From positions 68,644 to 132,643 of the forward strand of contig CAAEBN010000066.1 of assembly GCA_900754075.1 (NCBI GenBank): a DNA stretch of 64,000 nt. The letters are read 5' to 3'. Position numbers and translations under genes: made by a program. The stretch is from an uncultured Collinsella sp. (lineage in GTDB: Bacteria; Actinomycetota; Coriobacteriia; Coriobacteriales; Coriobacteriaceae). Position 1 is the first letter of the stretch. Every line of letters starts with the position of its first letter. Under the pieces are notes generated by a model. It saw nothing but the letters and a program-made list of their open reading frames with translations. It did no database searches and was not told where the DNA came from. Shown here one piece after another: positions 1-7,660 of this stretch.

Positions 1-331
1 GAGGGCGTCAGGCCGACCCACGCCGCGAACGAGCGGGCGTTCCTGAACCTGGAGAACTTGCCGGCCTCGAACACGAGGTCATCTTCGAGACGGCGCCGAC
101 CACGCAGCCGACCCCCAGGCCGGTGAGCCTCTTCTGCAGGTCGAAGCCCGTGACCCCGGACTCGTACACGCACCTGGCCCCGGGGTCCACGGAACGGACC
201 CACTCCGCGACGGCGCCGGCGTCGTAGCCGAAGGTCGCGGCACGTGCCTCCCCGGTCATGACGTCGAGGGAGACGGCCTTTATCGAGCGGGCGTGGACGT
301 CGAGGCCGATGAAGGTGGTAGTATCGAGCAT
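1..331 (-). pseudogene. IS110-family transposase remnant with internal deletion
   Basis: The reverse strand begins with an IS110-type DEDD transposase N-terminus. It carries the first catalytic Asp in FIGLDVHARS and the Glu in VYESGVTGFDLQ. At VGAVSKM the reading frame breaks. The next bases, read in another frame, encode FEAGKFSRFRNARSFAAWVG, which matches the C-terminal IS110 domain normally lying some 150 or more residues downstream. The middle of the gene is therefore deleted with a frameshift, and the copy should be inactive. The start at 331 is preferred over the in-frame ATG at 346 because AAGGGG lies just upstream of it. The rest of the C-terminal domain runs off the window edge. Confidence 0.8.
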
Positions 332-346
332 GGGAGCCCCTTCCAT

Positions 347-678
347 GAATGCGGCGTGGCCGCCACGGCTGGATTAGACACTCACCATTGTCGGCCTGAT
401 CCGCGGTCTTTCATGCAGCAGGGGCTCTCAATGTTTTTATGTCCTGCTCATATCGAATCTGCCGGGCGGCGAAAGAGCGCGCCCAACGACCAGCCGTTTA
501 AGAGCGCCCCCGATACATAGTTGTCGGAACCTGGTCGTCTGTTGATAAAAAAGAAACCGCTAACGGACAAAATGGCGCCTTTTGCGGATTAGTCGCTGTG
601 CCGGAAAATAAATTGTCAGAACCAGGCGATAATTAAATTGCCGCGGCTGTCGTTACATATGACACGTGACAGGAGGAC
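347..678. other. Intergenic region beside the IS110 remnant
   Basis: No gene is supported here. Two similar motifs, TTGTCGGAACCTGGTCG near 520 and TTGTCAGAACCAGGCG near 614, form an imperfect direct repeat. The stretch is AT-richer than most of the window and probably carries the promoter of the secreted-protein gene that follows. Confidence 0.4.
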
Positions 679-1185
679 ATGATGAAAAAAATGCCCAAGT
701 TGTTGTTAGCAATGGTTGTCCTATTTTTCGCCACCGGATTTATTTTATTGCCCTCCGCAAATGCTTCTGAGTATTTGACGCCCGCCGACGCATGCTTCGA
801 TTTGAATGATGGGCCGAAACAAGAACGTACTATCGAGCTGCCAGATGGCTCTACAGGTGTTTTTGGGATAGAGAAAGAGCAAGCTGATGTTGCCCCGATT
901 TGGGACGGCTACTACAACGCTACTGATGGGAATTGGAAGGTTTACTTCTATACTGGAGTGCTCGATGCTGAGTACTGGATATCAATCAAGAACTACAACA
1001 TTACATCGTGGTGGGGCCATAAGGCATCTTCCGTTGGTGCTGCCTTATCGAATTTCAGTAAGAGTTTTTCTTCCAAACGAACAAAGTGGAGCTTTCTTTT
1101 TACCGGTGTAGGCGGTATGGCGTCTGCGACTTATACTCTTGGAGCTGAAATAAATGGCTCTCGACTGCATACATATCTAGCGTGA
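679..1185 (+). CDS. Secreted protein, DUF5626-like
   Basis: This 168-residue protein starts with a classical signal peptide: MMKKMPK, a hydrophobic core, and a likely cleavage after the Ala-rich stretch ending SANAS near residue 30. An AGGAGG site precedes the ATG. The mature part has a FDLNDG opening, an acidic and polar middle, and a C-terminal portion rich in Ser, Gly and aromatic residues. The layout recalls DUF5626 secreted proteins of gut Firmicutes, but I cannot run a profile search. There is no catalytic motif I recognise. A 50-residue membrane protein follows after six bases, so the two are probably co-expressed. Codon use is AT-richer than the sugar genes to the right, and with the IS remnant to the left this suggests an acquired locus. 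Confidence 0.7.
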   Translation: MMKKMPKLLLAMVVLFFATGFILLPSANASEYLTPADACFDLNDGPKQERTIELPDGSTGVFGIEKEQADVAPIWDGYYNATDGNWKVYFYTGVLDAEYWISIKNYNITSWWGHKASSVGAALSNFSKSFSSKRTKWSFLFTGVGGMASATYTLGAEINGSRLHTYLA

Positions 1186-1191
1186 TTCAAT

Positions 1192-1344
1192 ATGGGCGTG
1201 TTGGGTAAGATCAACATTGGCGGAGAGGTTTCCCTCCTGGCTATAGTTCTGGTTGAGGTTGGAATCACCGTTGCGGTGATCTATCTCGTTTACAAGTTGA
1301 TAAAGGCTCTCAAAAAGGTTATTGAACGAACCAAACAAGAGTAG
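1192..1344 (+). CDS. Small single-pass membrane protein (50 aa)
   Basis: A 50-codon reading frame begins six bases after the stop of the secreted-protein gene. The product has a short N-terminus, one hydrophobic segment (about residues 14-38, containing LLAIVLVEVG) and a basic tail ending KKVIERTKQE, which predicts an inside-positive C-terminus. No good Shine-Dalgarno site is visible, so translation would depend on coupling to the upstream gene. The pairing of a secreted protein with a tiny membrane protein resembles bacteriocin/immunity or secretion-helper arrangements, but that is inference only. I do not recognise the family. Confidence 0.55.
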   Translation: MGVLGKINIGGEVSLLAIVLVEVGITVAVIYLVYKLIKALKKVIERTKQE

Positions 1345-1487
1345 GCGGTCAGCCCACTCGATTTCGAACCCATTTCAGCGGGTGCCATCCTCTCTGTCTG
1401 CTTCTCTGTGGGCGGAGAGGATTTTTCTATGACTGAGACCGCATCAGCGCCAAATCCACGCCTATCCTCGACCCGTCACCTGGGGAC

Positions 1488-1712
1488 GTTCCTTTCCAGC
1501 CGGTACTTGGGGAGACTCCTTGCCACCCGGTCGTCGTGGATGTTCTTAAACGACTAGCGATCGGGGACAGCCCTTGCCGATTGGCCGGTTTGCCGTCCGG
1601 GTTGGCAAGGACTGTCCTTTTGTGCCGGTACTTGGGGACGGTCCCCAAGTACCGGCAGATTGGGACGGTCCTTCTCGTCTGGCAGTGAAGACTGTCCCCA
1701 ATGACTAGGTAG
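1488..1712. repeat. Intergenic repeat block with GGGGACRGTCC motifs
   Basis: Between the small membrane protein and galM lie several variants of a TTGGGGACAGTCC-like motif. At its centre, 1624-1656 is a perfect inverted repeat with 16-bp arms GCCGGTACTTGGGGAC around one base. Related motifs recur at about 16425, 21350, 22870 and 52245. They behave as a dispersed degenerate intergenic family. No gene is supported between 1345 and 1773. Confidence 0.6.
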
Positions 1713-1745
1713 CAAAACGCCCGCCGGCGGTGGTGCCGGCGGGCG
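1713..1745 (-). terminator. Terminator of galM
   Basis: On the minus strand an 11-bp stem CGCCCGCCGGC with a 6-nt loop is followed by TTTTGCT, 28 bases after the galM stop codon. This is a textbook intrinsic terminator. Confidence 0.8.
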
Positions 1746-1773
1746 CTGCTGTGCGATATGTCGCGCTGTGGGC

Positions 1774-2826
1774 TTAGTGCCTCATAAAGTGGTATTCGAT
1801 CACATTGCTGTAGGGGTGACCCGGGCCCACAATGCCCTGCGGGAACAGCGGCTGGTGCGGCGTGTCGGGGTACATCTCGGCCTCGAGGGCGAAGCCGGCG
1901 CCCCAGCCATAGTTGGCATCGTCCTTGGCGTGCTCGTCGCCCAGCCAGTTGCCGGTGTAGAGCTGAACGCCCGGCGCGGTGGTGTAGTAGTCCAGCTCGC
2001 GGCCGGTCCACATCTCCTCGACGTGCATCGCGCGGCGCAGATTACGGCCGTACTGATAGCCATCGATGCACAGGCAGTGATCGTAGCCACGGGCCTGCTT
2101 AATCTGCGGGTCGTCGGCCTCCATGCCGGGAGCGACGGGACGCAGCTCGCGGAAGTCAAACGGCGTGCCCTCGACCGGAGCGATCTCGCCGGTGGGGATG
2201 TTCTGCTCGTTAATGGGCAGGTAATGGGCAGCGTTGGCAACAAAGAAGTGCTCGCAGTCCATGCCGGCGTTATGACCGGCAAGGTTAAAGTACGTGTGGT
2301 TGGTCATGGACACGTAGGTTGCGCGGTCGCTCTCGCAGCCATACTCGATGCGGAAGACGCCGGTGCGCGTCACGGTAAACACGGCCGTAAAGGTGCGGTT
2401 GCCGGGTAGGCCCAGCTCGCCATCCTCAAGCGAGGTGGTCATGCGAACGGCGTTGTGAGTCTCGTCGAGTTCAACGTCCCACACGCGTTTATGCAGGCCG
2501 TGCTCAAGGTCGCTGTGAAGGTTGTTGGCGCCCTCGTTGGCGGGCATATGCCAGTCCGTGCCGGCGATGGTGATCGTGGCGCCTGCGGTGCGGTTGGCCA
2601 CAGGGCCGATGGTCGCGCCAAAGCAGGCGGGGTTGTCAAAGTAATCCTCGAGCCTATCGAAGCCCAGCACCACATCGCGCACGTTGCCGGGAATGTCGGG
2701 CACATCGATACCCAGCACGGTGGCGCCATAGTCCATAATGCGAACGCAGATCTCGGGCCCGTTGAGGGTGTAACGATGAACGGGGGTACCGCACGGCGCG
2801 GTGCCGAAAAGCTCGGAAGTGATCAT
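1774..2826 (-). CDS. galM: Galactose mutarotase (aldose 1-epimerase)
   Basis: The 350-residue product interconverts alpha and beta anomers of galactose, feeding galactokinase. It shows the galactose-mutarotase beta-sandwich motifs: GPVANR (about residue 74), NNLHS with a substrate-binding His near 104, NHTYFNLAG with the catalytic His near 177, and GYDHCLC with the conserved Asp. Length fits the family. The start at 2826 is chosen because AGGAA lies at the right distance; an upstream in-frame ATG at 2886 would add 20 residues without homology and has no better site. It is divergent from a DeoR-family repressor across about 200 bp, an arrangement suggesting shared control. A second, more distant epimerase-like gene sits at 19259 within the lac cluster. 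Confidence 0.92.
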   Translation of the reverse strand: MITSELFGTAPCGTPVHRYTLNGPEICVRIMDYGATVLGIDVPDIPGNVRDVVLGFDRLEDYFDNPACFGATIGPVANRTAGATITIAGTDWHMPANEGANNLHSDLEHGLHKRVWDVELDETHNAVRMTTSLEDGELGLPGNRTFTAVFTVTRTGVFRIEYGCESDRATYVSMTNHTYFNLAGHNAGMDCEHFFVANAAHYLPINEQNIPTGEIAPVEGTPFDFRELRPVAPGMEADDPQIKQARGYDHCLCIDGYQYGRNLRRAMHVEEMWTGRELDYYTTAPGVQLYTGNWLGDEHAKDDANYGWGAGFALEAEMYPDTPHQPLFPQGIVGPGHPYSNVIEYHFMRH

Positions 2827-2980
2827 TTGGTTCCTAACATCGAGGTATTTCCGACAAACTGTAGCGCGAACAGGCGAGATTATCACTACACCCCACTAAA
2901 GCAGGGGGTATTTTTCTCAAAAAAGTGATGATTGGAGCTGGGTGGGCGTTCATTTTTGATGCGTACGAGTCTGATACAAT

Positions 2981-3001
2981 TTGTTCGTTACTGTTTGAAT
3001 G
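2981..3001. promoter_or_regulatory. Candidate DeoR/LacR operator in the galM-deoR intergenic region
   Basis: TTTGTTC followed by CTGTTTGAAT lies just ahead of the DeoR gene. Close variants occur before lacF (TTGTTTGAATG near 15838) and before lacA (CTGTTCGAAT at 17741). The shared TGTTYGAAT core at three lac-related promoters suggests one regulator. Confidence 0.45.
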
Positions 3002-3032
3002 ATATGCGCGCAAAGAACGGCGAGGATTCATC

Positions 3033-3797
3033 GTGATTAAGGCAGAGCGACAGGATAAGGTTCGTCAGCTGCTCGAGGAGCAGGGCACGGTCTCGGTCAA
3101 GGAGATTTCGGATGCACTGGGCGTCTCGGATATGACGATCCGTCGCGATCTTGAGGAGCTTGCGAGCCTGGGCGAGATCGAGCGCGTGCACGGCGGAGCC
3201 CGCAGTGCACAGGGCCGTCCCCACGCTATGCTGCGCCACGAGTACTCGCACAGCGAAAAGCGCACCAAGCATGCCGAGGAAAAGCTGCAGATTGCGCGCC
3301 GTGCTGTGGAGCTTATCGAGGAAGGCTCGACCATCTTTTTGGGCACGGGCACCACGGTTGAGCAGATGGCCTCGATGCTGCCGGCGTTTCGCCTGCGCAT
3401 TGTGACCAATTCGCTTTCGGTGTTTAACCTGCTCGAGGCGCGCGAAGACTGCGACCTGTGCCTGGTGGGCGGCATGTACCGCCGCCGCACCGCCGCTTTT
3501 GTGGGACCAACAGCCGAGGATACCCTGCGTGCGCTGGGCATCGATGCGGCGTTTATCGGCGCCAACGGCATTCTGGATGGCGACGTGTCTACGTCCAACA
3601 TGGACGAGGGCCGTATCCAGCAGCTCGCCTTTAGCAAGGCCGACTCGCGCTATCTGATCGCCGACTCCAGCAAAATTGGTAAGCGCGACTTCTATACCTT
3701 CTGCCGCCTGGACAGCTTGGACGCCGTGGTGTGCGAGCCGAGCATCTCCGCCGAGGACCGTGCCGCCATCGAGGAGCACACGCAGGTCATTTGCTAG
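3033..3797 (+). CDS. DeoR/GlpR-family repressor, probably LacR-type
   Basis: This 254-residue regulator has the DeoR-type N-terminal helix-turn-helix (residues about 6-57, VSVKEISDALGVSDMTIRRD) followed by the DeoRC sugar-phosphate-sensing domain with GTGTTVEQM and the terminal DSSKIGKRDF segment. Translation starts at a GTG preceded by GGCGAGGA. It is divergent from galM. In Firmicutes the lactose PTS operon is commonly controlled by a DeoR-family LacR that senses tagatose-6-phosphate. The location and the shared TGTTYGAAT sites before lacF and lacA make that role plausible here, but the ligand is not proven by sequence. Confidence 0.88.
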   Translation: MIKAERQDKVRQLLEEQGTVSVKEISDALGVSDMTIRRDLEELASLGEIERVHGGARSAQGRPHAMLRHEYSHSEKRTKHAEEKLQIARRAVELIEEGSTIFLGTGTTVEQMASMLPAFRLRIVTNSLSVFNLLEAREDCDLCLVGGMYRRRTAAFVGPTAEDTLRALGIDAAFIGANGILDGDVSTSNMDEGRIQQLAFSKADSRYLIADSSKIGKRDFYTFCRLDSLDAVVCEPSISAEDRAAIEEHTQVIC

Positions 3798-5054
3798 CTA
3801 GCGCAGCAGGAGATACTTCTGCCCTCTGCCGGCGCCTTCAACTGTAGCCAGGCCCGTCTCAACGAGTTTTTTGAGGATGCGAAGTAGCTTCGAGCGGCTA
3901 AAGGTAACTTTGGCCGCAAGCGCACTTGTCGATTGGGGATGCACTTCACTCAGCAGTTCAAATACGGTAAGATCGTCGCCTTCGAGCCCGGGGTTATCCA
4001 TGAGTAGGGGAAGTGTGACCACAATAGCGTTGTCCGAAACTTGAAAACGAGGCTTTTTGATGCTGTCTTTATAGGTGTCTCGAATTCGCATAATGCCCGT
4101 ACCGAATGCCTCGATAAGGCCCAGGCGCAAAAAGACTTCGGCAAGAATGCGGTTACGCCTAACGGACAGCATATCGGACAGGTACTCATCGACAGTCATG
4201 CTTGCCGGTAATCCGCCGGGTGAGGCGACTTCTACCCGGTCGTCGAACATCGAGATGCGGATGTGCGCTGGTACATCCCAGGTCCTATGAACGATTGCGT
4301 TGGTTATTGCCTCACGGAACGCCTCAAGTGGAATGGGCTCCTTGCGGATTCGTTCCATTCCCTTGATCTCTTCGTAGCAGTACTGAGCTTCGAATAGCTC
4401 AAGAGCACTGTCAATTTCAGTTAAAACTGATGCATGCTCAAGGGTCTTGCGCTGCTTAATGAGGTTGATAGTGTCACCAAACACTGCAATGTCGATGCCT
4501 GGGAAGCCGTTCTCGTCCGCGAGCAGCTCTGCTGCATTATTGTAGGTCCCGGTCTCATCGAGCAGGCCGAGGGTTTTGAGAGTGTCGGTTGTGAACGACT
4601 GAAGCGCTAACTTTGCAGTTAGACGATTCTCTAAAACGGTGAAAGATAGATCTTGCTTGCTTGCCGGGAGCTGTTCAAAGGAGAGATTCTGGCCCTCGAG
4701 CACAAGGCGCGAAAGACCTAGGGTATCAACTGGTATAGTCGCTGTGTCATTGCGCTTGTACGCCTTCGAGCGGTATAGATAAGGCTTCGATCTGCCGGGA
4801 AAGACCGTAAGCTCAACGGTTGCATCGGGCTCGTTGATTTTTAGGGAGTAATCGGGCTGGGGGATGATCGAATCGTTAATCTTGTTTTCGATATCCAAGC
4901 AGGTCTGCTTGGGGTCATCGAGGCCAACGATTTTTCCGGCGTCGTTAATTCCAAATAGGACACGCCCACCCGTGCTGTTTGCATAAGCGGAGACGGTTTT
5001 GAGGAACGAATTGGTGACGCTTTCCTTGAACTCAAGATCCTTTGTCTCTTGCAT
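3798..5054 (-). CDS. AlbA_2/Schlafen-type ATP-binding transcriptional regulator
   Basis: The 418-residue product begins with an AlbA_2 (divergent AAA_4) domain: LEFKESVTNSFLKTVSAYAN, then GGRVLFGINDAGKIVGLDD. A central region with EAITNAIVHR resembles the HATPase_c_4 module that usually follows in this family, with RVEVASPGGLP after it. The C-terminus (from about residue 365) looks like a winged helix. Proteins with this layout are usually called putative transcriptional regulators or ATP-binding proteins; the ligand is unknown. An exceptional cluster of repeated operator-like motifs lies immediately upstream (5080-5194), strongly suggesting autoregulation. It ends two bases before the stop of the convergent DeoR gene. 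Confidence 0.85.
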   Translation of the reverse strand: MQETKDLEFKESVTNSFLKTVSAYANSTGGRVLFGINDAGKIVGLDDPKQTCLDIENKINDSIIPQPDYSLKINEPDATVELTVFPGRSKPYLYRSKAYKRNDTATIPVDTLGLSRLVLEGQNLSFEQLPASKQDLSFTVLENRLTAKLALQSFTTDTLKTLGLLDETGTYNNAAELLADENGFPGIDIAVFGDTINLIKQRKTLEHASVLTEIDSALELFEAQYCYEEIKGMERIRKEPIPLEAFREAITNAIVHRTWDVPAHIRISMFDDRVEVASPGGLPASMTVDEYLSDMLSVRRNRILAEVFLRLGLIEAFGTGIMRIRDTYKDSIKKPRFQVSDNAIVVTLPLLMDNPGLEGDDLTVFELLSEVHPQSTSALAAKVTFSRSKLLRILKKLVETGLATVEGAGRGQKYLLLR

Positions 5055-5079
5055 CGTAGTGCTCCGTTTCGCTTTAACT

Positions 5080-5194
5080 TGACGTGCAAAATGACACGTA
5101 AAATTTTACATGGCATTTTGCACGTCAAAATTATGACACGAAAAAATTTGCGCGCCATTTTACGCGTCAACGTGACGCGAAATGACGCGCAAAT
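5080..5194. promoter_or_regulatory. Operator-like array of TGACRYGNAAAA repeats
   Basis: Seven copies of a 12-bp motif lie in 115 bp on both strands. Forward copies are at 5080 (TGACGTGCAAAA), 5092 (TGACACGTAAAA), 5134 (TGACACGAAAAA), 5173 (TGACGCGAAATG) and 5183 (TGACGCGCAAAT). Reverse copies end at 5127 and 5169. The first group forms a near-perfect 46-bp palindrome (5081-5126, arms beginning GACGTGCAAAATG) and the second an imperfect one (5147-5193). The array sits directly before the AlbA-type regulator and in the 170-bp gap to the toxin gene. Confidence 0.8.
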
Positions 5195-5223
5195 GCGCTC
5201 GGGCCAACCGTTCAGCTTGCAAA

Positions 5224-5529
5224 TTAGATCAGGCGGGCGTAGTCCTGTGATTGATGAAAGATGTGGGCGATATAGATTGTTTCGTGCTCAAACTTGTAGA
5301 GGCACACGTAGTTGTTGACGGGAAACGATTGGTAATTACGTGCCGCCAGCTCTTGCATGTGCGAAAGGGGACGTAGGAGCGGCTGCTCGCGAAGCAGATC
5401 AAGCTGATATTCAAACTCAGCGACAAAATTGCCTGCTGCGCGCGGATTCTTGAGGATTTGGGCAAGGTATCCGACGATACTCTCGTACTCATATCGCGCG
5501 CTTTTGAGTATGACGACGTTATAGGTCAT
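5224..5529 (-). CDS. RelE/ParE-superfamily toxin
   Basis: This 101-residue protein has the ParE/RelE layout: MTYNVVILKSARYEYESIV, a helical middle ending in LREQPLLRPLS, and a C-terminal strand pattern YVCLYKFEHETIYIAHIFHQ. It is the downstream partner of a Phd-like antitoxin, whose stop codon overlaps its start by 11 bases, so the two are translationally coupled. The YVCLYKFEHETIYI and IFHQSQD features fit ParE-like toxins; whether it targets gyrase or mRNA cannot be told from sequence. Confidence 0.85.
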   Translation of the reverse strand: MTYNVVILKSARYEYESIVGYLAQILKNPRAAGNFVAEFEYQLDLLREQPLLRPLSHMQELAARNYQSFPVNNYVCLYKFEHETIYIAHIFHQSQDYARLI

Positions 5530-5785
5530 ATTTGTCTCGTATCGAAGCCGCGAAGGATTCGTAATCGCTGTAGTCGCCTTGCGATATTTCGTCTTCTGCC
5601 AACATCATACGAGACAGCAGTTTTGCCTTGGCGATTTCTTCTTGCATGAGGCGATACTGGTCGCTGCTGATGCAGTGCATGGCCTCGTAGCCGTTCTTGG
5701 TTACGGTAACGTCGCGCTCAGACTCAACAAGTGCGGTGAATGTGGCGGTGTCCTTCATGTCTCGGACGGGTACACAAGCGGACAT
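5519..5785 (-). CDS. Phd/YefM-type antitoxin
   Basis: The 88-residue product starts MSACVPVRDMKDTATFTALV and continues ERDVTVTKNGYEAMHCIS, the usual N-terminal DNA-binding fold of Phd/YefM antitoxins. The C-terminal half is acidic and helical and would wrap the toxin. The start at 5785 is set by a strong AAAGGAGGT site; a longer frame to 5821 lacks one. It is the first gene of the pair, as usual for type II systems, and a palindrome at 5804-5821 is a likely autoregulatory operator. Confidence 0.85.
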   Translation of the reverse strand: MSACVPVRDMKDTATFTALVESERDVTVTKNGYEAMHCISSDQYRLMQEEIAKAKLLSRMMLAEDEISQGDYSDYESFAASIRDKYDL

Positions 5786-5803
5786 GGGTACCTCCTTTGC
5801 GTC

Positions 5804-5821
5804 GTGACACAATTGTACCAC
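5804..5821. promoter_or_regulatory. Candidate toxin-antitoxin operator
   Basis: GTGACACAATTGTACCAC is a near-palindrome centred on CAATTG, 18 bases upstream of the antitoxin start. Its position fits autoregulation by the antitoxin. Confidence 0.4.
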
Positions 5822-5853
5822 GGTGTGTTCAAGTGACCGGTACCGTCGGATCG

Positions 5854-6069
5854 TCTCAATCTGTAACAGGTAGGGACCAAAAGCTCGGCTAGATGTTACG
5901 GATCGAGATTTTGTCTATCCAGCTATCACCTTTGTCTCGATCTGTAACAGCTGGGGGTGAAAAACTCAACTAGATGTTACAGATTGAGATCTCTCGGCCC
6001 AGTCATTCCGTTCATCTTGATCTGTAACAGGTGGGACCGAAAAATTGGTCTACGTGTTACAGATCGAGA
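5854..6069. repeat. Array of three 55-nt palindromic repeats (array 1)
   Basis: Three units of exactly 55 nt start at 5854, 5935 and 6015 (periods 81 and 80). Each begins with a variant of TCTCAATCTGTAACA and ends with its inverted complement TGTTACAGATTGAGA, with a partly conserved 25-nt centre containing GGGACCAAAAA. Each unit can form a 15-bp stem. The array lies just past the terminator of lacG1. An equivalent triple array lies past lacG2 at 10744-10959. No cas genes are nearby. Confidence 0.9.
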
Positions 6070-6098
6070 CAAATGATTCGCTCGGGCTCACCAAAAAC

Positions 6099-6141
6099 AA
6101 AAAGGCCACATGCGAACCCGTGGAGGGATTCGTATGCGGCC
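6099..6141 (-). terminator. Terminator of the first lac PTS module
   Basis: On the minus strand GGCCGCATACGAA pairs with TTCGCATGTGGCC and is followed by TTTTTGTTTTTGG. It lies 22 bases after the lacG1 stop. Confidence 0.8.
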
Positions 6142-6163
6142 GACAGGGGGTATGCGGCAAAAG

Positions 6164-7585
6164 TTAGGCCATGAGCAGGCCAGTCTCCGCGACGTTCTTG
6201 TACCAGTACGCGCTCGCCTTGGGATAGCGCTTCTGGGTCTCAAAGTCGATGTAGAACAGGCCATAGCGCTTGTTGTAGCCGTTGGTCCAGGAGAACTGGT
6301 CCTGCAGCGACCACACAAAGTAGCCGTCAACGTTCACGCCGCCGTCGATCGCCTTGAGGATCCACGCGAGATGCTGGCGCATGTAGTCGATACGAGGGGC
6401 GTCGTCGATAAAGCCATCCTCGAAGTCGTCCTTATAGCCCATGCCGTTCTCGGTGATGTAGATCTTCTTGTAGTTGGGGTAATCGTTCTTAATGCGCAGC
6501 AGCAGGTCGTAGAGGCCCTCGGGATAGATAATCCAGTCCCAATCGGTGGTGGGAACGCCTTCGCGCACGCATGACTCGCCAACGCCCTTGAGGAACCAGC
6601 GCGAGGAGCCCTTGTCGCCGGTGCCATTGTGGTTGATGTCGTTTTCGCCCTCGGCGGCACGCAGGAACTGGCACTTGTAGGTGTTGACGCCCAGGCAATC
6701 GTTATAGGGGAGCGCGGCGGTCAGCGCGGCGATGTCCTCGTCGCGGACGTCGAGCTCGCCGCCGGCGATATGGGCCAGCTTGGTCGCAGCCTCCATGGTG
6801 TCGGCTGCATAGTGGCCGCGGAAGGTGGCGTCGAGTACCCAGCGGTTGTTGATGACGTCGGCCATGCGGGCCGCCTCGCAGTCGGCAGCGCTGTTGGGGT
6901 CGAGGGGATACTTGGGCTCCAGGTTCTGGACAATGCCGATCTCGCCCTCAAAGCCGCCCTCATGGAAGGCGACGACGGCCTTGGCGTGGGCCACCATCAT
7001 GTTGTGCATGAGCTGGAAGGCCTTGTCCAGGCGATACTTCTCGCCGTGCGGCCAGTTGCCGACGATAAAGCTGCCCTCGGCGGTCGCGGGAATCTCGTTA
7101 AAGGTAAACCAGTGCTTGACCTCGGTGAACTCGGCAAAGCAGAACTTGGCGTACTCGACAAAGGCATCGATGGTCGTGCGCGTCAGGAAGCCCTCGCCGC
7201 CGTTCTGGTAAAAGGCCTCGGGCGTATCAAAGTGATCGAGCGTGACATAAGGGATAACGTCTGCTTTATTGCAGGTGGCAAAAAGCTCGTGATAGAAGGC
7301 AACACCCTCGGGGTTGATTTCTCCGGTGCCGTTGGGGAAGATACGGCTCCAGGCGATGGAGACGCGAATGCCGTTAATGCCGAAGCGCTGGCACAGGTCG
7401 ATATCGACCGGGTACTTGTTGTAGAAACCGCTTGCGGGGTCAGGGGAGAAGCGACCCTGAGCTGCCAGGAAATCGTCCCAGGGCACTTTGCCCTTGCCGT
7501 GTGTGCGGGTCTCGCCCTCAACCTGGTAAGCAGCGGTGGCGCCGCCAAACACAAAGCCGTCGGGGAACTGCATGGGGTTGGTCAT
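6164..7585 (-). CDS. lacG: 6-phospho-beta-galactosidase (GH1), module 1
   Basis: This 473-residue cytoplasmic enzyme hydrolyses the phosphorylated disaccharide delivered by the PTS. It follows LacG of lactic acid bacteria closely along its whole length: FVFGGATAAYQVEGETRTHG, the acid/base Glu in TFNE (about 164), the nucleophile in YITENGMGY (about 379), and the phosphate-binding SWTNGYNKRYG near the end. That last motif marks 6-phospho substrates. LacG similarity favours galactosidase over glucosidase specificity, though GH1 phospho-enzymes can be bifunctional. The start is set by AAAGGATG before 7585. It is co-directional with lacE1, with a hairpin between, and is paralogous to lacG2 at 11078. 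Confidence 0.88.
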   Translation of the reverse strand: MTNPMQFPDGFVFGGATAAYQVEGETRTHGKGKVPWDDFLAAQGRFSPDPASGFYNKYPVDIDLCQRFGINGIRVSIAWSRIFPNGTGEINPEGVAFYHELFATCNKADVIPYVTLDHFDTPEAFYQNGGEGFLTRTTIDAFVEYAKFCFAEFTEVKHWFTFNEIPATAEGSFIVGNWPHGEKYRLDKAFQLMHNMMVAHAKAVVAFHEGGFEGEIGIVQNLEPKYPLDPNSAADCEAARMADVINNRWVLDATFRGHYAADTMEAATKLAHIAGGELDVRDEDIAALTAALPYNDCLGVNTYKCQFLRAAEGENDINHNGTGDKGSSRWFLKGVGESCVREGVPTTDWDWIIYPEGLYDLLLRIKNDYPNYKKIYITENGMGYKDDFEDGFIDDAPRIDYMRQHLAWILKAIDGGVNVDGYFVWSLQDQFSWTNGYNKRYGLFYIDFETQKRYPKASAYWYKNVAETGLLMA

Positions 7586-7619
7586 GAGGCATCCTTTCTG
7601 TGGGATACGAATAGGGGGA

Positions 7620-7646
7620 GGTGCCCGAAATGGGGATCCGGGCACC
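7620..7646. promoter_or_regulatory. Intercistronic hairpin between lacE1 and lacG1
   Basis: GGTGCCCG and CGGGCACC form an 8-bp stem between the two genes without a U-tract. It may set the ratio of permease to hydrolase by processing or attenuation. The paralogous module has a hairpin at the same place. Confidence 0.5.
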
Positions 7647-7660
7647 AACAGGGGGAGGAG

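Noticed and set aside
1427..2011. Open frame on the minus strand extending through the repeat block into galM
   Set aside because: It overlaps galM in another frame and includes the galM terminator and repeat sequences.
5854..6069. Repeat-spacer look of the 55-nt arrays as a CRISPR
   Set aside because: Units are fully palindromic and variable, there are only three per array with 25-nt gaps, and no cas genes are present.
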